From the NCBI GenBank assembly GCA_023436115.1, contig JAEZKQ010000026.1:248001-312000 (forward strand): a DNA stretch of 64,000 bases. Reading direction: 5' to 3'. The translations under genes and the position numbers were made by a program. This document shows, piece after piece, positions 32,792-42,443 of this stretch (position 1 is its first letter; each line of letters starts with the position of its first letter). Below the pieces are notes generated by a model. The model was given only the letters and a program-made list of their open reading frames with translations. It was not told the DNA's origin and made no database searches. This DNA comes from Bacillota bacterium (GTDB lineage: Bacteria; Bacillota; Clostridia; Christensenellales; SZUA-584).

Positions 32792-33430
32792 TCAATCCTT
32801 GCCGTTTTCCTTCACATCGATGTAGTTATACAACGTGAACTTGGAAATGCCAAAGTGTTTCGATACCTTGTCCCCGGATTTTGCGATGAGAAACGCACCC
32901 TTATCCTGCAAAAAACGTATCGCTCTGATCTTGTCTTCACGGTTCATCTGTGAGACGGGCTTGTTGACGAGCTTCACGGACTGGTCGATGAGATCGTCCA
33001 GCAGACTGTTAACGTCTTTGATGATCCTCTCCGGCTTTTCATCATTTGTGCTGATCAAGCTCTTCAGCGAGTAATCCATCATGATATAGTTGGTAATATC
33101 ATAGTTGATGGCGAAGATGCCGACCACCTTGCCGTCGTTGTCACGAATGTAAATCGTGGTCGATTTCAGCATACGGCCGTCCTCGGTCTGCGTCAGATAG
33201 TTGACTCTGTCTTTGAGCTCCTCCGGCTTTTTGTTTCGCGATTCCAGCACGATATGCGACGGCCCGTCACCCACCTTTCGGCCGGTCACATGCCCGTTCT
33301 CGATATAGATGATCGTATGTTCCTCATCCTCCGTCAAGTCATGAATGACCACCTCGCAATTTTCACCGAAATGTCCTGTGATACCCTTGGCGAGCTGTAT
33401 CCAGAATGGCCGGAAAAAAGCTTTATCCAT
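32792..33430 (-). CDS. YheO-like PAS/HTH transcriptional regulator
   Basis: A 212-residue protein from the ATG at 33430 (AAGGTG six bases upstream); a start at 33475 is possible. The N-terminal YheO/PAS domain has HFGENCEVVIHDLTEDEEHTI and LKSTTIYIRDNDGKVVGIFAINYD. The C-terminal DauR-type helix-turn-helix has KIRAIRFLQDKGAFLIAKSG and KHFGISKFTLYNYI. Such regulators respond to small metabolites (DauR to D-arginine). It follows the serine dehydratase genes on the same strand with 82 bases between, so it may control them or the Moco operon downstream. Confidence 0.85.
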   Translation of the reverse strand: MDKAFFRPFWIQLAKGITGHFGENCEVVIHDLTEDEEHTIIYIENGHVTGRKVGDGPSHIVLESRNKKPEELKDRVNYLTQTEDGRMLKSTTIYIRDNDGKVVGIFAINYDITNYIMMDYSLKSLISTNDEKPERIIKDVNSLLDDLIDQSVKLVNKPVSQMNREDKIRAIRFLQDKGAFLIAKSGDKVSKHFGISKFTLYNYIDVKENGKD

Positions 33431-33512
33431 GCGCACACCTTCTTTATAAGCGTTAATTGCCATCTGCTCTTTCATAATTCGATTCCGATCTTCTCCGCTT
33501 TTTATATTTATA

Positions 33513-34424
33513 TCATACGCTGTCGTCGTTGACCCCGCCGGCGCTATGGCACATTCGATTTTTAATCTCTCTCCCTGTCTTGGAAACGGCCACACCGCCC
33601 TTTGCCGTTTCCTTAAGCTCAAACGGCAAGGCCCGCCCGACTTCCTTCATGGCTTTCACCACCTCATCCAGAGGGATGACGCTGGTAATGCCCGCAAGAG
33701 CCATGTCCGCTGCAACGATGGCATTAGCCACGCCCATCGCGTTGCGTTTGGAACAGGGCACCTCCACAAGACCGGCAACAGGGTCGCACACCAGCCCCAG
33801 TATATTTTTAAGCGCAATCGCCGCTGCATTCATGCAGGCCGAAACGCTGCCGCCGCCGATTTCCGCCAGCGCAGATGCCGCCATGGCAGATGCCGCGCCG
33901 ATTTCCGCCTGACAGCCGCCCTCCGCTCCGCTGATCGTTGCGCCGCTTGCAATCACAATACCTATCGCGGAAGCGTTGAACAGTGCGTCAGTCAATATGT
34001 CGTCCGAAAGACCGCGCTGCTCCCCCACAGCCACAAGGCAGCCCGGCACCACGCCGCACGCCCCTGCTGTCGGACACGCTACGATGCGTTTCATACGGGC
34101 ATTCTCTTCGGTTACCGCCAGCGCGTAGGCCGTGGCTTTCATCAGCAGCTCTCCGCCCAGAGAATTGCCGTCATGCAAATACTGATAAACTTTTGCAGCA
34201 TTGGTTCCGATCAGACCGCCGATAGAAGGCTGCGTGGCGGCCACGCCCGTGCGGATATTGCTCTTCATCACATCCAGAGATTGCTTCATACGGGTTTTTA
34301 CTTCGGATACACCCACTTCGCTGCGCTCCGCTTCGTGACGCATGGCCAGTGCCGACAGACTGATCTGGTACCGGTCGGTCATTTGCTCAATCTCTTTTTG
34401 GCTTGCATACTGATACTGATACAT
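33513..34424 (-). CDS. sdaAA: L-serine dehydratase, alpha subunit
   Basis: A 303-residue iron-sulfur serine dehydratase subunit. Signature stretches are RIVACPTAGACGVVPG with Cys, ISGAEGGCQAEIGAASAMAA, GLVCDPVAGLVEVPCSKRNA with two Cys, and the C-terminal cluster Cys in NRMCHSAGG. These three or four Cys bind the catalytic [4Fe-4S]. It converts serine to pyruvate and ammonia. It follows the beta subunit gene, with AAGGAGAC before the start. Confidence 0.95.
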   Translation of the reverse strand: MYQYQYASQKEIEQMTDRYQISLSALAMRHEAERSEVGVSEVKTRMKQSLDVMKSNIRTGVAATQPSIGGLIGTNAAKVYQYLHDGNSLGGELLMKATAYALAVTEENARMKRIVACPTAGACGVVPGCLVAVGEQRGLSDDILTDALFNASAIGIVIASGATISGAEGGCQAEIGAASAMAASALAEIGGGSVSACMNAAAIALKNILGLVCDPVAGLVEVPCSKRNAMGVANAIVAADMALAGITSVIPLDEVVKAMKEVGRALPFELKETAKGGVAVSKTGREIKNRMCHSAGGVNDDSV

Positions 34425-34436
34425 TTTGCCGTCTCC

Positions 34437-35111
34437 TTAATACAACTGAGGTATATAGATGACGTACATATCCTCAAGGCTTCTGAGTGTCATGAGCACG
34501 TCGCGCTCAATGACCTGATCCGTCTCCATGATCATATAGGCCCGGTCATGCTTGCCATGACGATACATGTTCATGCTGGCAATGTTGATTTGGTGTTCCG
34601 CGAGTATTTTGGCGACACTCATCACTGCCCCGGGCTTGTCCATATGGTCGACGATCAGCGTATTGTATTTCAGGCTGATCTGAAGGTCCGTGCTGTTGAT
34701 TCGGGTGACGATGATATTGCCGCCGCCGATGGACACGCCGGAAACGCTCATTTCGGCGCCTTGCTCGGCGTTGCGCATATCGAACCTGACAAGGTTCGGC
34801 TGCGTCCCGGCTTCCTGCTCAATAACGAAACGGTAGTTTAGCTTCATTTCCCGCGCGATTTCCAGCGCGTGCGTCAGCCGCTCGTCATCGGGCGGTATAC
34901 CCGCAATGCCGCCCACCAGCGCCTTGTCGGTACCATGCCCGTGCAGCGTGGCGGCGAAAGAACCGTATACATGAATCACCACATCGGAGATCGGCTTATT
35001 GAATATCGCCCGCGCGCCATTAGCCAGGCGGCACGCACCGGCGGTATGCGAGCTGGAAGGCCCGATGATGATCGGCCCCACGATATCGAACACACTGTAT
35101 TTGCTCTCCAT
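34437..35111 (-). CDS. sdaAB: L-serine dehydratase, beta subunit
   Basis: A 224-residue protein from the ATG at 35111 (AAGAAGG upstream; the longer frame overlaps the promoter region). The first part is the serine dehydratase beta fold (FDIVGPIIIGPSSSHTAGACR, GSFAATLHGHGTDKALVGG). The end is an ACT domain (NTLIVDHMDKPGAVMSVAKI). First gene of sdaAB-sdaAA-regulator. It is divergent from the MocA-like gene with 74 bases between. Confidence 0.93.
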   Translation of the reverse strand: MESKYSVFDIVGPIIIGPSSSHTAGACRLANGARAIFNKPISDVVIHVYGSFAATLHGHGTDKALVGGIAGIPPDDERLTHALEIAREMKLNYRFVIEQEAGTQPNLVRFDMRNAEQGAEMSVSGVSIGGGNIIVTRINSTDLQISLKYNTLIVDHMDKPGAVMSVAKILAEHQINIASMNMYRHGKHDRAYMIMETDQVIERDVLMTLRSLEDMYVIYIPQLY

Positions 35112-35185
35112 GCCTACGCCTTCTTTCCGCGTTGTATGACAACGACCTAAAATGGTATAATGACCAAAAAACAAAGGACTGCACT

Positions 35186-35779
35186 ATGAGAATCGGTTGT
35201 GTCGTATTGGCTGCAGGCGCAGGCTCCCGTTTTGGCGGCAATAAGCTGGCCGCCCCCGTAAATGGTAATCCCATCATCGAGTATATATTGGACAACCTGC
35301 CCGCCCGGCTTTTTCATCGTGTCGTGGTGGTGACCGCTGACCAATCTGTCATCGATGCGGCGCAGCGCCACGGCTTTGAGCTCGCGCTGAACGACCGCCC
35401 CGAGCTTGGCGTTAGTCGAAGCATCCGTATGGGCCTTGAACTGATGTCCAAGACAGACGCCTGCATGTTCTGCGTGGCAGACCAGCCGCTGCTCAAACAA
35501 GAAACGCTGGCTGGTATGCTGGAAGACTATGAGCGCGGCACCATACTGATGGTTTCGCACGACGACCAAAGCGGCAACCCTGTCATCTACCCCGCCAGCC
35601 TGTACGGCGAGCTTAAAAGCCTGGAAGGCAAAGAATCCGGCAAGACGGTTGCCTGCCGCCACGAAGACTTGCTGCGCCTTTACCACATCGCCGACGCCTA
35701 CCAGCTCATGGATATCGACACCCGGGAAGACCTACAGGCCGTGGAATCGCGCCTGTCCGGCCCTCTGGGTGCCCCATAA
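35186..35779 (+). CDS. mocA: MocA-like molybdenum cofactor nucleotidyltransferase
   Basis: A 197-residue NTP-transferase from the ATG at 35186 (AAAGGA seven bases upstream). The signature is VVLAAGAGSRFGGNKLAAPVNG. Also present are ACMFCVADQPLLKQETL and SHDDQSGNPVIYP. MocA adds CMP to molybdopterin to form the cytosine dinucleotide cofactor used by xanthine-dehydrogenase-type enzymes, which suits the two such enzymes here. It ends four bases before the end of the convergent ygeX gene. Confidence 0.85.
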   Translation: MRIGCVVLAAGAGSRFGGNKLAAPVNGNPIIEYILDNLPARLFHRVVVVTADQSVIDAAQRHGFELALNDRPELGVSRSIRMGLELMSKTDACMFCVADQPLLKQETLAGMLEDYERGTILMVSHDDQSGNPVIYPASLYGELKSLEGKESGKTVACRHEDLLRLYHIADAYQLMDIDTREDLQAVESRLSGPLGAP

Positions 35780-35782
35780 CAC

Positions 35783-36982
35783 TTAAAGTCTCGGATATTT
35801 ACCGTACCAGACAATATCGCGATAGTTTTTTGTATCCGTATCTCCCTCGGTGCTGAACATAATCACGCGCGAGGAAGAATCCAGCCCGATCTGCTTTGCT
35901 AAATCCGGGCGGTGTTTCATGATCTCATCAACAAGGCCGGTGCCCACAGCACCCGATTCGCCCGCGACCACGCGCGCGTCATCTGCCAATGGATTGCCAA
36001 GTATGCGCATACCGTTCGCAGTCAGCACGTCATCACACGAGAAGAACCCGTCCGCGAAATTGCGTATGATCTCCCACGATATGGGGTTGGGCACACCGCA
36101 AGACAGACCGGCCATGATGCTGTCCATGTCGCCTTCCACGCTGCGCGCTGTTCCGTCGCCCGCAAGGCCCGAATCGTAGTAGCATGCCGCCTGATGCGGC
36201 TCCACGATATATATCTTCGGGCATTTCTCCTTGTAGTGGTTGATGAACACACCCGCCATCGCAGCCGCCATAGAACCGACACCGGCCTGCAGGAACATGT
36301 GAGTGGGCAATGTATCACCGAGCTGCTCCACAGCCTCTGCGCCCATCGTGGCATAGCCCTGCATCACCCATGTGGCGACCTGCGCATCGCCTTCGCTGGC
36401 TGTATCCAGCACGACCTCCCAGCCCTTTTCTTCGGACAGCCTGTTGACCTCACGAACGCACCAGTCGTAGTTGTCATCCGATACCACCACCGTGCCGCCA
36501 AAGTGTTCAATGGCGTCGATACGGTCCTGCACCGTCCCTTTGGGCATATAAACGATAGACTTCTGGTTAAACTCGTGCGCCGCCCACGCGACGGATTTGC
36601 CGTGGTTGCCGTCCGACGCCGCCGCAAAGGTGAGATCGCCCAGCTTTTCTTTAACTTCATCGGATTTCAGATAGCCAAAATCCACCTCGGTAATGTCCAC
36701 GCCAAGCTTGCGGCAGATGCTGTTGGCAACTGCGTAAGCGCCGCCCAGCAGCTTGAAAGCCTTTAAGTTGCCGCGTTTTGATTCATCTTTTACACAAAGT
36801 CCGCCCAGCCCCAAGGACGCAGCGAGTGCGTCCAAACGGGCCAGCGGGGTTTTGTTATACTTGTCTCCCATCGATTTGTGGAAGCGATAGACCTTGGCCA
36901 CCTCAGCCTCTGAGAACAGCGCCGTTTCTTTGGTATAGACACTGTTTTTATTGCTGTTGGGTACGTATTTGATCAGTTCCAT
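35783..36982 (-). CDS. ygeX: Diaminopropionate ammonia-lyase
   Basis: A 399-residue PLP enzyme of the DpaL/YgeX type. The Lys region is RGNLKAFKLLGGAYAVAN. Then come AAASDGNHGKSVAWAAHEFN, KGTVQDRIDAIEHFGGTVVV, the phosphate-binding LQAGVGSMAAAMAG and IMFSTEGDTD. It cleaves 2,3-diaminopropionate to pyruvate and two ammonia. Last gene of the ygfK-xdhD-hyuA block. In purine-degrading anaerobes it is placed at the end of the route. Confidence 0.93.
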   Translation of the reverse strand: MELIKYVPNSNKNSVYTKETALFSEAEVAKVYRFHKSMGDKYNKTPLARLDALAASLGLGGLCVKDESKRGNLKAFKLLGGAYAVANSICRKLGVDITEVDFGYLKSDEVKEKLGDLTFAAASDGNHGKSVAWAAHEFNQKSIVYMPKGTVQDRIDAIEHFGGTVVVSDDNYDWCVREVNRLSEEKGWEVVLDTASEGDAQVATWVMQGYATMGAEAVEQLGDTLPTHMFLQAGVGSMAAAMAGVFINHYKEKCPKIYIVEPHQAACYYDSGLAGDGTARSVEGDMDSIMAGLSCGVPNPISWEIIRNFADGFFSCDDVLTANGMRILGNPLADDARVVAGESGAVGTGLVDEIMKHRPDLAKQIGLDSSSRVIMFSTEGDTDTKNYRDIVWYGKYPRL

Positions 36983-36988
36983 AAGCGT

Positions 36989-38455
36989 TTATGCCTCAGC
37001 AACGAGCTTGTTGAATTCACTGATAAGCTCATCCAGCTCTTTTGTATGGGTCACGATATCTGTCCAGTAGCTGTCGTCCTCCCACTGTGCAAGAATCTCA
37101 CCGTACGTTTTGCCCTGCTGCTCTACCCAAGTGTAATACTTCAAGTTGTGCACCGCTTTGCGGTCGTAGTAGTTGAGTTCCTTTAAGTAATCAATACCCA
37201 CACCGTCGAAATAACGGGCATTGACTTCGTGCGCAGAAAACGCGTCAAAATCGCCGTGTTCTTGTCTGAGCTCTTCCAGACGGCTGCCGTACATCGCTAT
37301 GGAGTCGGTCAATATTGTGACCACCACGTCGTCTTCCTTGAGTTCGAAGTACTTGGCGTACTTGATGGCCGCGACAATGTTGGCCGCACCGGATATGCCT
37401 ACCCAATCAAGCTTGTCAATCACGTCCTGCTTCACGCCTTTTTCACGCAGCAGCTTTAAGCCTTCGGGTTCGTTGAACATACGGATCCACTGCATCGGTA
37501 TCTCGTCGTCCACCGCCACCGCGACGTCGGTATTCTTGACGTTGTGTACCCACGGTATGTGTTTATCGCCGATACCTTCAATGCGATGCGCGCCAAAGCC
37601 GTTGTTGTAGATTGTCGGACATTGCAGTGCCTCGGATGCCACGATGCGGCTCTTGGGGAACAGTTTCTTTAAGTAATCGCCCGCCGCGATGGTACCTGCC
37701 GAACCGGTGCAGCTCACATAACCATGCAGATTGCCGCCTACGGCTTTGAGCACCTCTTCGATCGCGCTGCCCGTCACTTCATAATGCCACAGGTAGTTAC
37801 CGAATTCCTCGAACTGGTTGAATATCATGAGGTCCTGCCCGGAATGGCGCAGTTCCCAGCACTTATCAAATATCTCTTTCACATTGCTTTCAGTACCCGG
37901 TGTTTTGATGGTTTCGCCGGCCACTGTTTTGAGCCATTCGAAACGTTCCTTGCTCATCCCCTCGGGCAATATCGCAATGGAGTCGCAGCCGAGCAGCGCA
38001 GAGTCGTAAGCACCGCCGCGGCAATAGTTACCTGTAGACGGCCAAACAGCCTTCTGCGTGGTGGGGTCAAACTGACCTGTCACCAGTCGGGGAACTAGGC
38101 ATGCAAAAGCCGCGCCCACTTTGTGCGCACCCGTGGGAAACCATTTTCCGCTGATGGCCACGATTTTGGCCTTAACGCCCGTGATCTCCTGCGGGAATTC
38201 GACATAGTTCACGCCGCCGAACTGGCCGCCCTTTTCCTTGGGTTCGTTATGCCAATTGATACGGAACAGGTTGAGCGGATTAATGTCCCAAAGCCCCACG
38301 TTTTTTAGCTGGTCTTTGATGCTGTTATCTATCAGCGCAGGATTCTTCATCTGCGAGAATGTCGGGATGACAATATTGCGCTCCTTTGCGCGCTTTACCG
38401 CTCTTTTCAGCCGCTCCTGATCCATCGTCAGGTCGATCAGTTTGTACTTACTCAT
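36989..38455 (-). CDS. PLP-dependent enzyme of the tryptophan-synthase-beta/cysteine-synthase fold
   Basis: A 488-residue protein from the ATG at 38455 (GAGGAG seven bases upstream). The PLP Lys is in KWFPTGAHKVGAAFACLVPR. Other motifs are WPSTGNYCRGGAYDSALLGC, the glycine-rich phosphate loop SCTGSAGTIAAGDYLKKLF, and VVTILTDSIAMYG. It is longer than cysteine synthases (about 310) and close to none of the named branches I can recall. Its place between ygeX and hyuA, seven bases from the former, argues for a step in the same amino-acid-like part of purine breakdown. The substrate is unknown. Confidence 0.85.
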   Translation of the reverse strand: MSKYKLIDLTMDQERLKRAVKRAKERNIVIPTFSQMKNPALIDNSIKDQLKNVGLWDINPLNLFRINWHNEPKEKGGQFGGVNYVEFPQEITGVKAKIVAISGKWFPTGAHKVGAAFACLVPRLVTGQFDPTTQKAVWPSTGNYCRGGAYDSALLGCDSIAILPEGMSKERFEWLKTVAGETIKTPGTESNVKEIFDKCWELRHSGQDLMIFNQFEEFGNYLWHYEVTGSAIEEVLKAVGGNLHGYVSCTGSAGTIAAGDYLKKLFPKSRIVASEALQCPTIYNNGFGAHRIEGIGDKHIPWVHNVKNTDVAVAVDDEIPMQWIRMFNEPEGLKLLREKGVKQDVIDKLDWVGISGAANIVAAIKYAKYFELKEDDVVVTILTDSIAMYGSRLEELRQEHGDFDAFSAHEVNARYFDGVGIDYLKELNYYDRKAVHNLKYYTWVEQQGKTYGEILAQWEDDSYWTDIVTHTKELDELISEFNKLVAEA

Positions 38456-38489
38456 GTTGTGACTCCTCATTTCTCTTTATTTTTTATCT

Positions 38490-39860
38490 TTAGACGCTTC
38501 TCATCGGTTTGCCGCGTTTGATAAACTGGCCTCTGGCCTTCTGTCCTACAAATTCATTATTTTTCGCGATCACGTCTCCGCGCGACATGACGCAGTCAAT
38601 GCTGCACAGCAGCTCAAGCCCTTCATACGGCGTATAGTCCACGTTTTCATGGAGATGTTCATGCCTGACCGTATCACTTTTATTCGGGTCAATAATCACA
38701 ATGTCGGCATCGCTGCCCGGCCGGATAACGCCCTTTTTCGGATACATGCCAAACAGCTTCGCGGGATTTGTGGAACAAAGCTTGGCGCATTCCACTGCCG
38801 AAATGCGTTTTTTCAACACGCCTTCGGAAAACATCAGCGGTACGCGCAGTTCCACACCCGGCATACCATTGGGGCACTTGGTAAAATCATGTCCTCCCAG
38901 CTTCTCTTTAAGCGTATAGTCAAACGGGCAATGGTCTGTCGCTATTGTATGGATATCGCCGCTTCGGATATCCTCCCAGAGCAGCGCATTGTTGGCCTTA
39001 TGGCGCAAAGGAGGGCTCAGTATATATTTCAGACCGTCCTCACGTTCGTAATATGAATCGTCCAGCAACAGGTACTGCGGGCATGTTTCCACATATATGT
39101 TCTTAAGGCCGCTGCGTTTCGCCAGCCTTAAATATTGCAACCCCAAGTGATTGGAGAGGTGCACGATGTACAGCGGTGCGTCGCCCGCTACGGCGGAAAT
39201 ATGCGTCATTCGGCTGATGGCCTCAGCCTCGCACGGCTCCGGACGGCTCAACGCGTGATACTTGGGCGCGGTGTGGCCGCTTTCGGGCAGCTCCCTTCGT
39301 AATGTGTTCACAAGGCCATCGTTCTCGGGATGGACTGTGATCATCACACCCAGCTCTTTGGCACGCTTCATCACGGCATAAATATCTTCATCCGACATTT
39401 TGTACGCATACGTCATGTATATCTTATGGCTCGTGATACCCTCGTCCGCCAGCGTTTCCATCATCCCCAGCACATCGTCGTCCACATGCTGCATCACCCC
39501 GTGGAAGCTATAGTCAATGACGGCTTTGCCTTGGGCGAACGAATGGTAAAGCTTGATCTGGTGATCCAGAGAGCAGCCCGCAGGCCCGAAGCCCGGATGG
39601 TCCACAATAGTGGTTGTACCGCCGCAGGCTGCTGCCACCGTTCCGGTATAGAAATCATCCTGAGCCACGGCGATACCCACATCGAGACAAAAATGTGTGT
39701 GTACGTCGATGCCTCCCGGCAACACATACTTGCCTGACGCGTCGATAATATCAGTATCGGACAGGTTATATCCGATTTCTGCGATAACGCCGTTTTCTAT
39801 GCGCACATCCGTTTCCAGCACGCCGTTTTCAGTGACCACATAGCCGTTTTTAATAACCAC
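38490..39860 (-). CDS. hyuA: Dihydropyrimidinase/hydantoinase-type amidohydrolase
   Basis: A 456-residue protein starting at GTG (39858-39860). The metal site includes GGIDVHTHFCLD (HxH) and GITSHKIYMTYAYKMSD with the Lys expected to be carbamylated, followed by VHPEND, YIVHLSNHLGLQYL and IATDHCPFDYTLKEKLGGHD (metal Asp). It opens cyclic ureides. In this cluster the likely substrate is a ring-opened or reduced purine product, not dihydropyrimidine. It starts 12 bases after xdhD. Confidence 0.9.
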   Translation of the reverse strand: MVIKNGYVVTENGVLETDVRIENGVIAEIGYNLSDTDIIDASGKYVLPGGIDVHTHFCLDVGIAVAQDDFYTGTVAAACGGTTTIVDHPGFGPAGCSLDHQIKLYHSFAQGKAVIDYSFHGVMQHVDDDVLGMMETLADEGITSHKIYMTYAYKMSDEDIYAVMKRAKELGVMITVHPENDGLVNTLRRELPESGHTAPKYHALSRPEPCEAEAISRMTHISAVAGDAPLYIVHLSNHLGLQYLRLAKRSGLKNIYVETCPQYLLLDDSYYEREDGLKYILSPPLRHKANNALLWEDIRSGDIHTIATDHCPFDYTLKEKLGGHDFTKCPNGMPGVELRVPLMFSEGVLKKRISAVECAKLCSTNPAKLFGMYPKKGVIRPGSDADIVIIDPNKSDTVRHEHLHENVDYTPYEGLELLCSIDCVMSRGDVIAKNNEFVGQKARGQFIKRGKPMRSV

Positions 39861-39871
39861 TGCAACTCACC

Positions 39872-42433
39872 TTACTTTCTGTATGGCGTTCCCTCAAGCG
39901 GCAGACTTGTACGGTGCTTTCCGTCCAGCTTGAAGTACGCTCCGGCCGCGGCGGGTGCTGTGGGTATGGAGGCGATTTCGCCGATACCTTTTGCGCCGTA
40001 TGCGGGATCTGCCTTCACCGGCGCGCACACGAACTTCACGTCGATATCCGGCACTGCATTAGCGCGGAAAAGCCCCAGTTTGGCATATCTCGCCTGCGGA
40101 ACGCAGTCTATAAGCGGATAGTCCTCCGTGAGGGCATATCCGAGACTCATCACCACGCCGCCTTCCACCTGTCCTTCAGCGCTCTTTACGTTAATGACCT
40201 GTCCCGCGTCGTAGACGGCATAGACTTTATCGACCTTACCGTTCTCGTCCAGCACCACAACTTGTACGCCGTACGTGTATGCGGCGTGACTGTATGGATG
40301 CTCTTTATCCGTCGTGATGGGGTCGGTGACGCAAGTAAACTCGCCGTAAAACTCGCGGCCTTCCAGCTCCTTAAGCGTCTTTCCCCCATCGAGCTCTTTC
40401 TTAAGTTCCAGACAGGCTTTTCGTACCGCCTGACCCGTAAACATCGTCTGGCGCGATGCCGTTGTGGTGCCCGAGTTAGGCGTACGCAGCGTATCCGGCA
40501 CCTCCACGACCATCTGTTCAGGCAGCATATCCAGTGTATGGCACGCTATTTGCAGCACCACAGTGTCCAGCCCCTGTCCGATACGTGCCGCGCCTGACCG
40601 CAGGTGGACTTTGCCATCCTCCACCGAGACGATACAGCGTCCCGTATCGGGCACGCCCACGCCAAGGCCGGTGTTCTTTATGGAACCGGCGATACCCGCG
40701 ATGGCATGCCGCTCGTAGTCATCTTTGATAGCCAGCAGACATTCTCTATATGCCGTTGTCTTGTCGGCAATCTGTCCATTGGGCAGTATACCGTCCGGAA
40801 CAATGGCGTTACGGTAACGTATCTCCCAAGGCGAAATGCCCACCAGAGAAGCCAGCTCGGTCAGGTTGCATTCCGTTGCGAAAATGCTCTGAGTGACGCC
40901 GAAGCCGCGGTATGCCCCGGCCGGCGGGTTATTCGTATAGACCGCGCGGCCCTCGATATCCACGCAAGGATATTGGTATGGTCCCGCCGCGTGTGTGCAG
41001 GCCCGCTGTACCACCGGCCCGCCCAGCGACGCATAAGCGCCGGTATCCGAGAGTATGCGTGCTTTCATGCCTGTCAGTATGCCGTTCTCGTCACAGGCCG
41101 TCGTCATCTCGATCTCCATCGCATGGCGTTTGGGATGAACGATGATGCTCTCCTGGCGCGAGAACTTGACTTTAACGGTGCGTCCGGTGATATATGATGC
41201 CAGCGCCGCGTGATGCTGAACGCTCATGTCTTCCTTGCCGCCGAAGCCGCCGCCTACCAGTTTGCTGATGATGTGTATCTTCTCAGCAGGCAGGCCCAGT
41301 ATGTGCGCGATTTCGCGCTGCTCGTCGAATATGTTCTGGCTGGCTGTATACAGCGTCAGTCCGTCTTCCCCGTCGTTGCGGCAGATCGCACATTCGGGTT
41401 CCATAAACGCGTGTTCGGTGAACGGCGTGCGGTACACGTGGCTCACCACGTATTTGGAATTCGCGAATACGTCCTCCACATCTCCGCCGCGCTTAACCCT
41501 GTCGTGCCGCAGCACGTTGCCCGATTCATGCAACTGGGGCGCATCTTCTTCCAGTGCCATACGAGGCGAGCTTATCGGCTTTAAAGGCGTGTAGGTGATA
41601 TCCACCAGCGCCTTAGCCTGTTCAAGCGCCTCTTCCGTTTCCGCCACCACCAGCACAATCGCATCACCAACATAACGCGTCGTGTCACCCTTGGCGATCA
41701 GCACGTCCCAGTCCTTGGCCAGATGGCCGTGTTTGTTGTGGCCCGGTATGTCTGCTGCCGTAATCACCTTGATCACGCCGGGATATGCCACCGCTTTGGA
41801 TATGTCGATATCCTCCACGATTGCCCGCGGGTATTGGCTTCTTACGGCACTCGCATACACCATGCCGGGCAGTTCCATATCGTCAACATACTCGCCCGTG
41901 CCCAGCGTCTTTGCATACGCGTCGATGCGGAACACATCCTCTGCGATCCGTCCGGAGGACTTATGCTCCGGCACCTGCTTATGTTCGCGGATAAATTCCG
42001 CCGCCATCAGTATGGCATCAAATATCTTTTTATAGCCGGTACAGCGGCAAATGTTGCCCACCAGCGCCTGAGCGACCTCATTTTTCGCAGGTGCGGGGTT
42101 TTTGTCCAGTAATGCTTTGGCGCTGATGACCATGCCTGGAATGCAAAAGCCGCACTGCACAGCGCCCGCTTTGGCAAAGCAGTACGCGTACACCTTTTTT
42201 TCATATTCCGAAAGACCCTCGATAGTGGTCACGCGTTTGCCGTCCAGCTTCTGAACAGACTGCGTGCAAGCACGGCGGGAAACGCCGTCTATCAGCACGC
42301 TGCATGTGCCGCATGCCCCTTCACTGCAACCGTCCTTTGCAGATTTAATACCCATATCATTGCGAAGGAAATTGAGCAGATTTTTTGTGGCATCCGTCTG
42401 AATAACATTGCCATTGATTTCAAATGTGATCAA
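39872..42433 (-). CDS. xdhD: Selenium-dependent xanthine dehydrogenase, fused Fe-S/molybdopterin type
   Basis: An 853-residue protein starting at TTG (42431-42433) with AAGGAGG close upstream. Residues 1-160 are a [2Fe-2S] module (GCSEGACGTCSV, CGFCIPGM, CRCTGYKK). A linker leads to the molybdopterin part: DAYAKTLGTGEYVDDMELPG, VGGGFGGKEDMSVQHH, PAGAYRGFGVTQS, ARIGQGLDTVVLQIA and the catalytic Glu in AKGIGEIASIPTAPAA. It has no FAD domain, so electrons probably go to the YgfK flavoprotein encoded next. It is thought to act on urate/xanthine-type substrates. Confidence 0.93.
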   Translation of the reverse strand: MITFEINGNVIQTDATKNLLNFLRNDMGIKSAKDGCSEGACGTCSVLIDGVSRRACTQSVQKLDGKRVTTIEGLSEYEKKVYAYCFAKAGAVQCGFCIPGMVISAKALLDKNPAPAKNEVAQALVGNICRCTGYKKIFDAILMAAEFIREHKQVPEHKSSGRIAEDVFRIDAYAKTLGTGEYVDDMELPGMVYASAVRSQYPRAIVEDIDISKAVAYPGVIKVITAADIPGHNKHGHLAKDWDVLIAKGDTTRYVGDAIVLVVAETEEALEQAKALVDITYTPLKPISSPRMALEEDAPQLHESGNVLRHDRVKRGGDVEDVFANSKYVVSHVYRTPFTEHAFMEPECAICRNDGEDGLTLYTASQNIFDEQREIAHILGLPAEKIHIISKLVGGGFGGKEDMSVQHHAALASYITGRTVKVKFSRQESIIVHPKRHAMEIEMTTACDENGILTGMKARILSDTGAYASLGGPVVQRACTHAAGPYQYPCVDIEGRAVYTNNPPAGAYRGFGVTQSIFATECNLTELASLVGISPWEIRYRNAIVPDGILPNGQIADKTTAYRECLLAIKDDYERHAIAGIAGSIKNTGLGVGVPDTGRCIVSVEDGKVHLRSGAARIGQGLDTVVLQIACHTLDMLPEQMVVEVPDTLRTPNSGTTTASRQTMFTGQAVRKACLELKKELDGGKTLKELEGREFYGEFTCVTDPITTDKEHPYSHAAYTYGVQVVVLDENGKVDKVYAVYDAGQVINVKSAEGQVEGGVVMSLGYALTEDYPLIDCVPQARYAKLGLFRANAVPDIDVKFVCAPVKADPAYGAKGIGEIASIPTAPAAAGAYFKLDGKHRTSLPLEGTPYRK

Positions 42434-42443
42434 TGCTTCCTCC

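Noticed and set aside
33546..34841. A 431-codon plus-strand frame over the serine dehydratase genes
   Set aside because: It lies fully antisense to sdaAA and sdaAB, has no ribosome site of note and no recognisable motif.
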